64,000 nt of DNA, taken from Auanema rhodensis (lineage: Eukaryota; Nematoda; Chromadorea; Rhabditida; Rhabditidae). A model generated the notes under the pieces. That model was given only the letters and a program-made list of their open reading frames with translations. It had not been told where the DNA came from and did not search any database. The stretch's first letter is position 1. Each line of letters starts with the position of its first letter. Shown piece by piece: positions 38,001 to 52,801 of the stretch. Where the stretch lies: contig OZ059900.1 of assembly GCA_964057225.1 (NCBI GenBank), positions 1,064,501 to 1,128,500 of the forward strand. The letters run 5' to 3'. The position numbers and the translations under genes were made by a program.

Positions 38001-39603
38001 GTCTATTTTTATGAGCTTGCACTGATATATATTCATTTTGATCAAAAAAGGTCGAAAATAGAAAGAATTTTTGAAATTTCCGAGTTTTGAGTCTAATTTG
38101 GCTAAATCGCTCATATATATGATCAGAAGCATAGTTTTATTGTCTATGACAACAAAAATCATCAATTAAACGCTAGAGATGTTTAAATACTGATTTTCGC
38201 TCAAATAGCATTACTACACTAAGTATGGTCGTTTTTATGCCTTTAACACCATATACTCACCGATTTTTGGTACAAAATCTGTAATACTTGTAAATTTTGA
38301 TCATATTCGTTAAGATTCGAGAATCAAACACATAATACACGAAATAAGTCTATTTTTACAAGTTTGCACTGATATTTATTCATTTTGATCAAAAAAGATC
38401 GAAAATAGAAAGAATTTTTGAAATTTCCGAGTTTTGAGTCCAATTTGGCTAAATCGCTCATATATATGATCAAAAGCATAGTTTTATTGTCTATAACAAC
38501 AAAAGTCATCAATTAAACGCTAGTGATGTTTAAATACTGAATTTCACTCAAATAGCATTACTACACTAAGTATGGTCGTTTTTATGCCTTTAACACCATA
38601 TACTCACCGATTTTTGGTACAAAATCTGTGATACTCGTAAATTTTGATCATATTCGGTGAGATTCGAGAATCAAACACACAATACACGAAATAAGTTTAT
38701 TTTTACGAGTTTGCACTGATATTTATTCATTTTGATCAAAAAAGGTCGAAAATAGAAAGAATTTTTGAAATTTCCGAGTTTTGAGTCTAATTTGGCTAAA
38801 TCGCTCATATATATGATCAAAAGCATAGTTTTATTGTCTATGACAACAAAAGTCATCAATTAAACGCTAGTGATGTTTAAATACTGAATTTCGCTCAAAT
38901 AGCATTACTACACTAAGTATGGTCGTTTTTATGCCTTTAACACCATATACTCACCGATTTTTGGTACAAAATCTGTAATACTCGTAAATTTTGATCATAT
39001 TCGTTAAGATTTGAGAATCAAACATACAATACACAAAATCAGTCTATTTTTATGAGCTTGCACTGATATATATTCATTTTGATCAAAAAAGGTCGAAAAT
39101 AGAAAGAATTTTTGAAATTTACGAGTTTTGAGTCCAATTGGGCTAAATCGCTCATATATATGATCAAAAGCATAGTTTTACTGTCTATGATAACAAAAGT
39201 CTTCAAATATACACTAATAATGTGTAAATCACTGAATTTCACTCAAATAGCTTTACTACACTAAGTATGGTCGTTTTTATGCCTTTAACACCATATACTC
39301 ACCGATTTTTGGTACAAAATCTGTAATACTCGTAAATTTTGATCATATTCGTTAAGATTTGAGAATCAAACATACAATACACAAAATCAGTCTATTTTTA
39401 TGAGCTTGCACTGATATATATTCATTTTGATCAAAAAAGGTCGAAAATAGAAAGAATTTTTGAAATTTCCGAGTTTTGAGTCTAATTTGGCTAAATCGCT
39501 CATATATATGATCAGAAGCATAGTTTTATTGTCTATGACAACAAAAATCATCAATTAAACGCTAGTGATGTTTAAATACTGATTTTCGCTCAAATAGCAT
39601 TAC
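35090..39603 (+). repeat. Domain III 13-monomer HOR, copy 1 (4514 bp)
   Basis: The first unit has ttcgttaaaattcgag (near 35184), which recurs at +4514. It includes R-P dimers at 36479 and 38215, units with tattgtcg, and the gaaattaccgag subtype. The change ttttgattctaa (near 37740) is found in only one other place, 5556 bp on. Confidence 0.85.
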
Positions 39604-42600
39604 TACACTAAGTATGGTCGTTTTTATGCCTTTAACACCATATACTCACCGATTTTTGGTACAAAATCTGTAATACTTGTAAATTTTGATCATATTCGTT
39701 AAAATTCGAGAATCAAACACATAATACACGAAATAAGTCTATTTTTATGAGTTTGCACTGATATTTATTCATTTTGATCAAAAAAGGTCGAAAATAGAAA
39801 GAATTTTTGAAATTTCCGAGTTTTGAGTCCAATTTGGCTAAATCGCTCATATATATGATCAAAAGCATAGTTCTATTGTCTATAACAACAAAAGTCTTCA
39901 ATTAAACGCTAGTGATGTTTTAATACTGAATTTCGCTCAAATAGCATTACTACACTAAGTATGGTCGTTTTTATGCCTTTAACACCATATACTCACCGAT
40001 TTTTGGTACAAAATCTGTAATACTCGTAAATTTTGATCATATTCGTTAAGATTTGAGAATCAAACATACAATACACGAAATCAGTCTATTTTTATGAGCT
40101 TGCACTGATATATATTCATTTTGATCAAAAAAGGTCGAAAATAGAAAGAATTTTTGAAATTTACGAGTTTTGAGTCTAATTTGGCTAAATCGCTCATATA
40201 TATGATCAGAAGCATAGTTTTATTGTCTATGACAACAAAAGTCATTAATTAAACACTAATAATGTTTAAATCACTAAATTTCGCTCAAATAGCATTACTA
40301 CACTAAGTATTGTCGTTTTTATGCCTTTAACACCATATACTCACCGATTTTTGGTACAAAATCTGTAATACTTGTAAATTTTGATCATATTCGTTAAGAT
40401 TTGAGAATCAAACACATAATACACGAAATAAGTCTATTTTTATGAGTTTGCACTGATATTTATTCATTTTGATCAAAAAAGGTCGAAAATAGAAAGAATT
40501 TTTGAAATTACCGAGTTTTGAGTCTAATTTGGCTAAATCGCTCATATATATGATCAGAAGCATAGTTTTATTGTCTATGACAACAAAAATCATCAATTAA
40601 ACGCTAGTGATGTTTAAATACTGATTTTCGCTCAAATAGCATTACTACACTAAGTATGGTCGTTTTTATGCCTTTAACACCATATACTCACCGATTTTTG
40701 GTACAAAATCTGTAATACTTGTAAATTTTGATCATATTCGTTAAGATTTGAGAATCAAACATACAATACACAAAATCAGTCTATTTTTATGAGCTTGCAC
40801 TGATATTTATTCATTTTGATCAAAAAAGGTCGAAAATAGAAAGAATTTTTGAAATTACCGAGTTTTGAGTCTAATTTGGCTAAATCGCTCATATATATGA
40901 TCAGAAGCATAGTTTTATTGTCTATGACAACAAAAATCATCAATTAAACGCTAGTGATGTTTAAATACTGATTTTCGCTCAAATAGCATTACTACACTAA
41001 GTATGGTCGTTTTTATGCCTTTAACACCATATACTCACCGATTTTTGGTACAAAATCTGTAATACTTGTAAATTTTGATCATATTCGTTAAGATTTGAGA
41101 ATCAAACATACAATACACAAAATCAGTCTATTTTTATGAGCTTGCACTGATATATATTCATTTTGATCAAAAAAGGTCGAAAATAGAAAGAATTTTTGAA
41201 ATTTCCGAGTTTTGAGTCTAATTTGGCTAAATCGCTCATATATATGATCAGAAGCATAGTTTTATTGTCTATGACAACAAAAATCATCAATTAAACGCTA
41301 GTGATGTTTAAATACTGATTTTCGCTCAAATAGCATTACTACACTAAGTATGGTCGTTTTTATGCCTTTAACACCATATACTCACCGATTTTTGGTACAA
41401 AATCTGTAATACTTGTAAATTTTGATCATATTCGTTAAGATTCGAGAATCAAACACATAATACACGAAATAAGTCTATTTTTACAAGTTTGCACTGATAT
41501 TTATTCATTTTGATCAAAAAAGATCGAAAATAGAAAGAATTTTTGAAATTTCCGAGTTTTGAGTCCAATTTGGCTAAATCGCTCATATATATGATCAAAA
41601 GCATAGTTTTATTGTCTATAACAACAAAAGTCATCAATTAAACGCTAGTGATGTTTAAATACTGAATTTCACTCAAATAGCATTACTACACTAAGTATGG
41701 TCGTTTTTATGCCTTTAACACCATATACTCACCGATTTTTGGTACAAAATCTGTGATACTCGTAAATTTTGATCATATTCGGTGAGATTCGAGAATCAAA
41801 CACACAATACACGAAATAAGTTTATTTTTACGAGTTTGCACTGATATTTATTCATTTTGATCAAAAAAGGTCGAAAATAGAAAGAATTTTTGAAATTTCC
41901 GAGTTTTGAGTCTAATTTGGCTAAATCGCTCATATATATGATCAAAAGCATAGTTTTATTGTCTATGACAACAAAAGTCATTAATTAAACACTAATAATG
42001 TTTAAATCACTAAATTTCGCTCAAATAGCATTACTACACTAAGTATTGTCGTTTTTATGCCTTTAACACCATATACTCACCGATTTTTGGTACAAAATCT
42101 GTAATACTTGTAAATTTTGATCATATTCGTTAAGATTCGAGAATCAAACACATAATACACGAAATAAGTCTATTTTTACAAGTTTGCACTGATATTTATT
42201 CATTTTGATCAAAAAAGATCGAAAATAGAAAGAATTTTTGAAATTTCCGAGTTTTGAGTCCAATTTGGCTAAATCGCTCATATATATGATCAAAAGCATA
42301 GTTTTATTGTCTATAACAACAAAAGTCATCAATTAAACGCTAGTGATGTTTAAATACTGAATTTCACTCAAATAGCATTACTACACTAAGTATGGTCGTT
42401 TTTATGCCTTTAACACCATATACTCACCGATTTTTGGTACAAAATCTGTGATACTCGTAAATTTTGATCATATTCGGTGAGATTCGAGAATCAAACACAC
42501 AATACACGAAATAAGTTTATTTTTACGAGTTTGCACTGATATTTATTCATTTTGATCAAAAAAGGTCGAAAATAGAAAGAATTTTTGAAATTTCCGAGTT

Positions 42601-43770
42601 TTGAGTCTAATTTGGCTAAATCGCTCATATATATGATCAAAAGCATAGTTTTATTGTCTATGACAACAAAAGTCATCAATTGAACGCTAGTGATGTTTAA
42701 ATACTGAATTTCGCTCAAATAGCATTACTACACTAAGTATGGTCGTTTTTATGCCTTTAACACCATATACTCACCGATTTTTGGTACAAAATCTGTAATA
42801 CTCGTAAATTTTGATCATATTCGTTAAGATTTGAGAATCAAACATACAATACACAAAATCAGTCTATTTTTATGAGCTTGCACTGATATATATTCATTTT
42901 GATCAAAAAAGGTCGAAAATAGAAAGAATTTTTGAAATTTACGAGTTTTGAGTCCAATTGGGCTAAATCGCTCATATATATGATCAAAAGCATAGTTTTA
43001 TTGTCTATGACAACAAAAGTCATTAATTAAACACTAATAATGTTTAAATCACTAAATTTCGCTCAAATAGCATTACTACACTAAGTATTGTCGTTTTTAT
43101 GCCTTTAACACCATATACTCACCGATTTTTGGTACAAAATCTGTAATACTTGTAAATTTTGATCATATTCGTTAAGATTTGAGAATCAAACACATAATAC
43201 ACGAAATAAGTCTATTTTTATGAGTTTGCACTGATATTTATTCATTTTGATCAAAAAAGGTCGAAAATAGAAAGAATTTTTGAAATTACCGAGTTTTGAT
43301 TCTAATTTGGCTAAATCGCTCATATATATGATCAGAAGCATAGTTTTATTGTCTATGACAACAAAAATCATCAATTAAACGCTAGTGATGTTTAAATACT
43401 GATTTTCGCTCAAATAGCATTACTACACTAAGTATGGTCGTTTTTATGCCTTTAACACCATATACTCACCGATTTTTGGTACAAAATCTGTAATACTTGT
43501 AAATTTTGATCATATTCGTTAAGATTTGAGAATCAAACATACAATACACAAAATCAGTCTATTTTTATGAGCTTGCACTGATATATATTCATTTTGATCA
43601 AAAAAGGTCGAAAATAGAAAGAATTTTTGAAATTTCCGAGTTTTGAGTCTAATTTGGCTAAATCGCTCATATATATGATCAGAAGCATAGTTTTATTGTC
43701 TATGACAACAAAAATCATCAATTAAACGCTAGTGATGTTTAAATACTGATTTTCGCTCAAATAGCATTAC
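39604..43770 (+). repeat. Domain III HOR, copy 2 (12 monomers)
   Basis: It starts with the same ttcgttaaaattcgag unit as 35090 and stays collinear at offset 4514 for the first three monomers. Beyond that the copies differ by gains and losses. Two R-P dimers occur in succession (41340 and 42035), and the P unit at 41687 has a foreign tail. The segment from about 42.0 kb on matches the earlier copy at offset 5556 instead of 4514. Confidence 0.8.
41687..42034 (+). repeat. Chimeric monomer: P front, tattgtcg-type tail
   Basis: The front shows all P marks (ttcggtgagattcgag, ttatttttacgag), but the tail is gtcattaattaaacactaat followed by atcactaaatttcg and then tattgtcg at the start of the next unit. 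That tail belongs to another subtype (as in 37173-37520). The switch lies between about 41830 and 41975. Confidence 0.75.
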
Positions 43771-45855
43771 TACACTAAGTATGGTCGTTTTTATGCCTTT
43801 AACACCATATACTCACCGATTTTTGGTACAAAATCTGTAATACTTGTAAATTTTGATCATATTCGTTAAGATTCGAGAATCAAACACATAATACACGAAA
43901 TAGGTCTATTTTTACAAGTTTGCACTGATATTTATTCATTTTGATCAAAAAAGATCGAAAATAGAAAGAATTTTTGAAATTTCCGAGTTTTGAGTCCAAT
44001 TTGGCTAAATCGCTCATATATATGATCAAAAGCATAGTTTTATTGTCTATAACAACAAAAGTCATCAATTAAACGCTAGTGATGTTTAAATACTGAATTT
44101 CACTCAAATAGCATTACTACACTAAGTATGGTCGTTTTTATGCCTTTAACACCATATACTCACCGATTTTTGGTACAAAATCTGTGATACTCGTAAATTT
44201 TGATCATATTCGGTGAGATTCGAGAATCAAACACACAATACACGAAATAAGTTTATTTTTACGAGTTTGCACTGATATTTATTCATTTTGATCAAAAAAG
44301 GTCGAAAATAGAAAGAATTTTTGAAATTTCCGAGTTTTGAGTCTAATTTGGCTAAATCGCTCATATATATGATCAAAAGCATAGTTTTATTGTCTATGAC
44401 AACAAAAGTCATCAATTAAACGCTAGTGATGTTTAAATACTGAATTTCGCTCAAATAGCATTACTACACTAAGTATGGTCGTTTTTATGCCTTTAACACC
44501 ATATACTCACCGATTTTTGGTACAAAATCTGTAATACTCGTAAATTTTGATCATATTCGTTAAGATTTGAGAATCAAACATACAATACACAAAATCAGTC
44601 TATTTTTATGAGCTTGCACTGATATATATTCATTTTGATCAAAAAAGGTCGAAAATAGAAAGAATTTTTGAAATTTACGAGTTTTGAGTCCAATTGGGCT
44701 AAATCGCTCATATATATGATCAAAAGCATAGTTTTACTGTCTATGATAACAAAAGTCTTCAAATATACACTAATAATGTGTAAATCACTGAATTTCACTC
44801 AAATAGCTTTACTACACTAAGTATGGTCGTTTTTATGCCTTTAACACCATATACTCACCGATTTTTGGTACAAAATCTGTAATACTCGTAAATTTTGATC
44901 ATATTCGTTAAGATTTGAGAATCAAACATACAATACACAAAATCAGTCTATTTTTATGAGCTTGCACTGATATATATTCATTTTGATCAAAAAAGGTCGA
45001 AAATAGAAAGAATTTTTGAAATTTCCGAGTTTTGAGTCTAATTTGGCTAAATCGCTCATATATATGATCAGAAGCATAGTTTTATTGTCTATGACAACAA
45101 AAGTCATTAATTAAACACTAATGATGTTCAAATCACTAAATTTCGCTCAAATAGCATTACTACACTAAGTATGGTCGTTTTTATGCCTTTAACACCATAT
45201 ACTCACCGATTTTTGGTACAAAATCTGTAATACTTGTAAATTTTGATCATATTCGTTAAGATTCGAGAATCAAACACATAATACACGAAATAAGTCTATT
45301 TTTATGAGTTTGCACTGATATTTATTCATTTTGATCAAAAAAGGTCGAAAATAGAAAGAATTTTTGAAATTTCCGAGTTTTGAGTCTAATTTGGCTAAAT
45401 CGCTCATATATATGATCAAAAGCATAGTTTTACTGTCTATGATAACAAAAGTCTTCAAATATACACTAATAATGTGTAAATCACTGAATTTCACTCAAAT
45501 AGCTTTACTACACTAAGTATGGTCGTTTTTATGCCTTTAAAACCATATACTCACCGATTTTTGGTACAAAATCTGTAATACTTGTAAATTTTGATCATAT
45601 TCGTTAAGATTTGAGAATCAAACATACAATACACAAAATCAGTCTATTTTTATGAGCTTGCACTGATATATATTCATTTTGATCAAAAAAGGTCGAAAAT
45701 AGAAAGAATTTTTGAAATTTCCGAGTTTTGAGTCTAATTTGGCTAAATCGCTCATATATATGATCAGAAGCATAGTTTTATTGTCTATGACAACAAAAAT
45801 CATCAATTAAACGCTAGTGATGTTTAAATACTGATTTTCGCTCAAATAGCATTAC
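43771..45855 (+). repeat. 6-monomer HOR, copy 1 (2085 bp)
   Basis: It opens with an R monomer carrying aaataggtc (near 43900), then P, two units with aaatcagtc, and ends with a unit reading cctttaaaacc (tttaaaacc at 45536). These markers recur at +2085. Its third unit ends with aatgtgtaaatcactg and tagctttactac, a tail variant limited to domain III. Confidence 0.88.
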
Positions 45856-47940
45856 TACACTAAGTATGGTCGTTTTTATGCCTTTAACACCATATACTCA
45901 CCGATTTTTGGTACAAAATCTGTAATACTTGTAAATTTTGATCATATTCGTTAAGATTCGAGAATCAAACACATAATACACGAAATAGGTCTATTTTTAC
46001 AAGTTTGCACTGATATTTATTCATTTTGATCAAAAAAGATCGAAAATAGAAAGAATTTTTGAAATTTCCGAGTTTTGAGTCCAATTTGGCTAAATCGCTC
46101 ATATATATGATCAAAAGCATAGTTTTATTGTCTATAACAACAAAAGTCATCAATTAAACGCTAGTGATGTTTAAATACTGAATTTCACTCAAATAGCATT
46201 ACTACACTAAGTATGGTCGTTTTTATGCCTTTAACACCATATACTCACCGATTTTTGGTACAAAATCTGTGATACTCGTAAATTTTGATCATATTCGGTG
46301 AGATTCGAGAATCAAACACACAATACACGAAATAAGTTTATTTTTACGAGTTTGCACTGATATTTATTCATTTTGATCAAAAAAGGTCGAAAATAGAAAG
46401 AATTTTTGAAATTTCCGAGTTTTGAGTCTAATTTGGCTAAATCGCTCATATATATGATCAAAAGCATAGTTTTATTGTCTATGACAACAAAAGTCATCAA
46501 TTAAACGCTAGTGATGTTTAAATACTGAATTTCGCTCAAATAGCATTACTACACTAAGTATGGTCGTTTTTATGCCTTTAACACCATATACTCACCGATT
46601 TTTGGTACAAAATCTGTAATACTCGTAAATTTTGATCATATTCGTTAAGATTTGAGAATCAAACATACAATACACAAAATCAGTCTATTTTTATGAGCTT
46701 GCACTGATATATATTCATTTTGATCAAAAAAGGTCGAAAATAGAAAGAATTTTTGAAATTTACGAGTTTTGAGTCCAATTGGGCTAAATCGCTCATATAT
46801 ATGATCAAAAGCATAGTTTTACTGTCTATGATAACAAAAGTCTTCAAATATACACTAATAATGTGTAAATCACTGAATTTCACTCAAATAGCTTTACTAC
46901 ACTAAGTATGGTCGTTTTTATGCCTTTAACACCATATACTCACCGATTTTTGGTACAAAATCTGTAATACTCGTAAATTTTGATCATATTCGTTAAGATT
47001 TGAGAATCAAACATACAATACACAAAATCAGTCTATTTTTATGAGCTTGCACTGATATATATTCATTTTGATCAAAAAAGGTCGAAAATAGAAAGAATTT
47101 TTGAAATTTCCGAGTTTTGAGTCTAATTTGGCTAAATCGCTCATATATATGATCAGAAGCATAGTTTTATTGTCTATGACAACAAAAGTCATTAATTAAA
47201 CACTAATGATGTTCAAATCACTAAATTTCGCTCAAATAGCATTACTACACTAAGTATGGTCGTTTTTATGCCTTTAACACCATATACTCACCGATTTTTG
47301 GTACAAAATCTGTAATACTTGTAAATTTTGATCATATTCGTTAAGATTCGAGAATCAAACACATAATACACGAAATAAGTCTATTTTTATGAGTTTGCAC
47401 TGATATTTATTCATTTTGATCAAAAAAGGTCGAAAATAGAAAGAATTTTTGAAATTTCCGAGTTTTGAGTCTAATTTGGCTAAATCGCTCATATATATGA
47501 TCAAAAGCATAGTTTTACTGTCTATGATAACAAAAGTCTTCAAATATACACTAATAATGTGTAAATCACTGAATTTCACTCAAATAGCTTTACTACACTA
47601 AGTATGGTCGTTTTTATGCCTTTAAAACCATATACTCACCGATTTTTGGTACAAAATCTGTAATACTTGTAAATTTTGATCATATTCGTTAAGATTTGAG
47701 AATCAAACATACAATACACAAAATCAGTCTATTTTTATGAGCTTGCACTGATATATATTCATTTTGATCAAAAAAGGTCGAAAATAGAAAGAATTTTTGA
47801 AATTTCCGAGTTTTGAGTCTAATTTGGCTAAATCGCTCATATATATGATCAGAAGCATAGTTTTATTGTCTATGACAACAAAAATCATCAATTAAACGCT
47901 AGTGATGTTTAAATACTGATTTTCGCTCAAATAGCATTAC
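45856..47940 (+). repeat. 6-monomer HOR, copy 2 (2085 bp)
   Basis: It follows copy 1 unit by unit: aaataggtc again in the R monomer and tttaaaacc at 47621, both 2085 bp after their partners. I noticed no other differences. Confidence 0.88.
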
Positions 47941-49331
47941 TACACTAAGTATGGTCGTTTTTATGCCTTTAACACCATATACTCACCGATTTTTGGTACA
48001 AAATCTGTAATACTTGTAAATTTTGATCATATTCGTTAAGATTCGAGAATCAAACACATAATACACGAAATAAGTCTATTTTTACAAGTTTGCACTGATA
48101 TTTATTCATTTTGATCAAAAAAGATCGAAAATAGAAAGAATTTTTGAAATTTCCGAGTTTTGAGTCCAATTTGGCTAAATCGCTCATATATATGATCAAA
48201 AGCATAGTTTTATTGTCTATAACAACAAAAGTCATCAATTAAACGCTAGTGATGTTCAAATCACTAAATTTCGCTCAAATAGCATTACTACACTAAGTAT
48301 GGTCGTTTTTATGCCTTTAACACCATATACTCACCGATTTTTGGTACAAAATCTGTAATACTTGTAAATTTTGATCATATTCGTTAAGATTCGAGAATCA
48401 AACACATAATACACGAAATAAGTCTATTTTTACAAGTTTGCACTGATATTTATTCATTTTGATCAAAAAAGATCGAAAATAGAAAGAATTTTTGAAATTT
48501 CCGAGTTTTGAGTCTAATTTGGCTAAATCGCTCATATATATGATCAGAAGCATAGTTTTATTGTCTATGACAACAAAAGTCATTAATTAAACACTAATGA
48601 TGTTCAAATCACTAAATTTCGCTCAAATAGCATTACTACACTAAGTATGGTCGTTTTTATGCCTTTAACACCATATACTCACCGATTTTTGGTACAAAAT
48701 CTGTAATACTTGTAAATTTTGATCATATTCGTTAAGATTCGAGAATCAAACACATAATACACGAAATAAGTCTATTTTTATGAGTTTGCACTGATATTTA
48801 TTCATTTTGATCAAAAAAGGTCGAAAATAGAAAGAATTTTTGAAATTTCCGAGTTTTGAGTCTAATTTGGCTAAATCGCTCATATATATGATCAAAAGCA
48901 TAGTTTTACTGTCTATGATAACAAAAGTCTTCAAATATACACTAATAATGTGTAAATCACTGAATTTCACTCAAATAGCTTTACTACACTAAGTATGGTC
49001 GTTTTTATGCCTTTAAAACCATATACTCACCGATTTTTGGTACAAAATCTGTAATACTTGTAAATTTTGATCATATTCGTTAAGATTTGAGAATCAAACA
49101 TACAATACACAAAATCAGTCTATTTTTATGAGCTTGCACTGATATATATTCATTTTGATCAAAAAAGGTCGAAAATAGAAAGAATTTTTGAAATTTCCGA
49201 GTTTTGAGTCTAATTTGGCTAAATCGCTCATATATATGATCAGAAGCATAGTTTTATTGTCTATGACAACAAAAATCATCAATTAAACGCTAGTGATGTT
49301 TAAATACTGATTTTCGCTCAAATAGCATTAC
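47941..49331 (+). repeat. 6-monomer HOR, third copy reduced to 4 monomers
   Basis: It starts with an R monomer, but tttaaaacc comes at 49012, only 1391 bp after its partner, so two monomers are missing. The R unit ends abruptly in a different tail: gctagtgatg is followed by ttcaaatcactaaatttcg (48252 on), a junction not seen elsewhere. The next unit (48289) is an R front with the same foreign tail. These junctions mark the exchange that removed two monomers. Confidence 0.82.
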
Positions 49332-50025
49332 TACACTAAGTATGGTCGTTTTTATGCCTTTAACACCATATACTCACCGATTTTTGGTACAAAATCTGTA
49401 ATACTTGTAAATTTTGATCATATTCGTTAAGATTCGAGAATCAAACACATAATACACGAAATAAGTCTATTTTTACAAGTTTGCACTGATATTTATTCAT
49501 TTTGATCAAAAAAGATCGAAAATAGAAAGAATTTTTGAAATTTCCGAGTTTTGAGTCCAATTTGGCTAAATCGCTCATATATATGATCAAAAGCATAGTT
49601 TTATTGTCTATAACAACAAAAGTCATCAATTAAACGCTAGTGATGTTTAAATACTGAATTTCACTCAAATAGCATTACTACACTAAGTATGGTCGTTTTT
49701 ATGCCTTTAACACCATATACTCACCGATTTTTGGTACAAAATCTGTGATACTCGTAAATTTTGATCATATTCGGTGAGATTCGAGAATCAAACACACAAT
49801 ACACGAAATAAGTTTATTTTTACGAGTTTGCACTGATATTTATTCATTTTGATCAAAAAAGGTCGAAAATAGAAAGAATTTTTGAAATTTCCGAGTTTTG
49901 AGTCTAATTTGGCTAATTCGCTCATATATATGATCAAAAGCATAGTTTTATTGTCTATGACAACAAAAGTCATCAATTAAACGCTAGTGATGTTTAAATA
50001 CTGAATTTCGCTCAAATAGCATTAC
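49332..50025 (+). repeat. R-P dimer before the 4-monomer HOR
   Basis: An R monomer is followed by a P monomer carrying ggctaattcgctc (near 49911), where nearly all other units read ggctaaatcgctc. That A-to-T change then marks the first unit of each 4-monomer repeat downstream. Confidence 0.85.
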
Positions 50026-51413
50026 TACACTAAGTATGGTCGTTTTTATGCCTTTAACACCATATACTCACCGATTTTTGGTACAAAATCTGTGATACTC
50101 GTAAATTTTGATCATATTCGGTGAGATTCGAGAATCAAACACACAATACACGAAATAAGTTTATTTTTACGAGTTTGCACTGATATTTATTCATTTTGAT
50201 CAAAAAAGGTCGAAAATAGAAAGAATTTTTGAAATTTCCGAGTTTTGAGTCTAATTTGGCTAATTCGCTCATATATATGATCAAAAGCATAGTTTTATTG
50301 TCTATAACAACAAAAGTCATCAATTAAACGCTAGTGATGTTTAAATACTGAATTTCACTCAAATAGCATTACTACACTAAGTATGGTCGTTTTTATGCCT
50401 TTAACACCATATACTCTGCGATTTTTGGTACAAAATCTGTGATACTCGTAAATTTTGATCATATTTGGTGTGATTCGAGAATCAAACACACAATACACGA
50501 AATAAGTTTATTTTTACGAGTTTGCACTGATATTTATTCATTTTGATCAAAAAAGGTCGAAAATAGAAAGAATTTTTGAAATTTCCGAGTTTTGAGTCTA
50601 ATTTGGCTAAATCGCTCATATATATGATCAAAAGCATAGTTTTATTGTCTATGACAACAAAAGTCATCAATTAAACGCTAGTGATGTTTAAATACTGAAT
50701 TTCGCTCAAATAGCATTACTACACTAAGTATGGTCGTTTTTATGCCTTTAACACCATATACTCACCGATTTTTGGTACAAAATCTGTAATACTTGTAAAT
50801 TTTGATCATATTCGTTAAAATTCGAGAATCAAACACATAATACACGAAATAAGTCTATTTTTATGAGTTTGCACTGATATTTATTCATTTTGATCAAAAA
50901 AGGTCGAAAATAGAAAGAATTTTTGAAATTTCCGAGTTTTGAGTCTAATTTGGCTAAATCGCTCATATATATGATCAAAAGCATAGTTTTATTGTCTATG
51001 ACAACAAAAGTCATCAATTAAACGCTAGTGATGTTTAAATACTGAATTTCGCTCAAATAGCATTACTACACTAAGTATGGTCGTTTTTATGCCTTTAACA
51101 CCATATACTCACCGATTTTTGGTACAAAATCTGTAATACTTGTAAATTTTGATCATATTCGTTAAGATTCGAGAATCAAACACATAATACACGAAATAAG
51201 TCTATTTTTATGAGTTTGCACTGATATTTATTCATTTTGATCAAAAAAGGTCGAAAATAGAAAGAATTTTTGAAATTTCCGAGTTTTGAGTCTAATTTGG
51301 CTAAATCGCTCATATATATGATCAAAAGCATAGTTTTATTGTCTATGACAACAAAAGTCATCAATTAAACGCTAGTGATGTTTAAATACTGAATTTCGCT
51401 CAAATAGCATTAC
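50026..51413 (+). repeat. 4-monomer HOR, copy 1 (1388 bp)
   Basis: The first unit has taattcgctc (50261). The second has a damaged version of the otherwise invariant box, atactctgcgattttt (tgcg at 50417), and atatttggtgtgattc (near 50462). The third has ttcgttaaaattcg and the fourth ttcgttaagattcg. All four are 347 bp. Confidence 0.88.
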
Positions 51414-52801
51414 TACACTAAGTATGGTCGTTTTTATGCCTTTAACACCATATACTCATCGATTTTTGGTACAAAATCTGTGATACTCGTAAATTTTGAT
51501 CATATTCGGTGAGATTCGAGAATCAAACACACAATACACGAAATAAGTTTATTTTTACGAGTTTGCACTGATATTTATTCATTTTGATCAAAAAAGGTCG
51601 AAAATAGAAAGAATTTTTGAAATTTCCGAGTTTTGAGTCTAATTTGGCTAATTCGCTCATATATATGATCAAAAGCATAGTTTTATTGTCTATAACAACA
51701 AAAGTCATCAATTAAACGCTAGTGATGTTTAAATACTGAATTTCACTCAAATAGCATTACTACACTAAGTATGGTCGTTTTTATGCCTTTAACACCATAT
51801 ACACTGCGATTTTTGGTACAAAATCTGTAATACTTGTAAATTTTGATCATATTCGTTAAAATTCGAGAATCAAACACATAATACACGAAATAAGTCTATT
51901 TTTATGAGTTTGCACTGATATTTATTCATTTTGATCAAAAAAGGTCGAAAATAGAAAGAATTTTTGAAATTTACGAGTTTTGAGTCTAATTGGGCTAAAT
52001 CGCTCATATATATGATCAAAAGCATAGTTTTATTGTCTATGACAACAAAAGTCATCAATTAAACGCTAGTGATGTTTAAATACTGAATTTCGCTCAAATA
52101 GCATTACTACACTAAGTATGGTCGTTTTTATGCCTTTAACACCATATACTCACCGATTTTTGGTACAAAATCTGTGATACTCGTAAATTTTGATCATATT
52201 CGGTGAGATTCGAGAATCAAACACACAATACACGAAATAAGTTTATTTTTACGAGTTTGCACTGATATTTATTCATTTTGATCAAAAAAGGTCGAAAATA
52301 GAAAGAATTTTTGAAATTTCCGAGTTTTGAGTCTAATTTGGCTAAATCGCTCATATATATGATCAAAAGCATAGTTTTATTGTCTATGACAACAAAAGTC
52401 ATCAATTAAACGCTAGTGATGTTTAAATACTGAATTTCGCTCAAATAGCATTACTACACTAAGTATGGTCGTTTTTATGCCTTTAACACCATATACTCAC
52501 CGATTTTTGGTACAAAATCTGTAATACTTGTAAATTTTGATCATATTCGTTAAGATTCGAGAATCAAACACATAATACACGAAATAAGTCTATTTTTATG
52601 AGTTTGCACTGATATTTATTCATTTTGATCAAAAAAGGTCGAAAATAGAAAGAATTTTTGAAATTTCCGAGTTTTGAGTCTAATTTGGCTAAATCGCTCA
52701 TATATATGATCAAAAGCATAGTTTTATTGTCTATGACAACAAAAGTCATCAATTAAACGCTAGTGATGTTTAAATACTGAATTTCGCTCAAATAGCATTA
52801 C
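51414..52801 (+). repeat. 4-monomer HOR, copy 2 (1388 bp)
   Basis: taattcgctc (51649) and tgcg (51805) are each exactly 1388 bp after their copy 1 partners. The tgcg unit here continues as a ttcgttaaaattcg subtype with gaaatttacgag, so the second and third monomers have exchanged parts relative to copies 1 and 3. A private change gives actcatcgattttt (near 51454). Confidence 0.85.
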
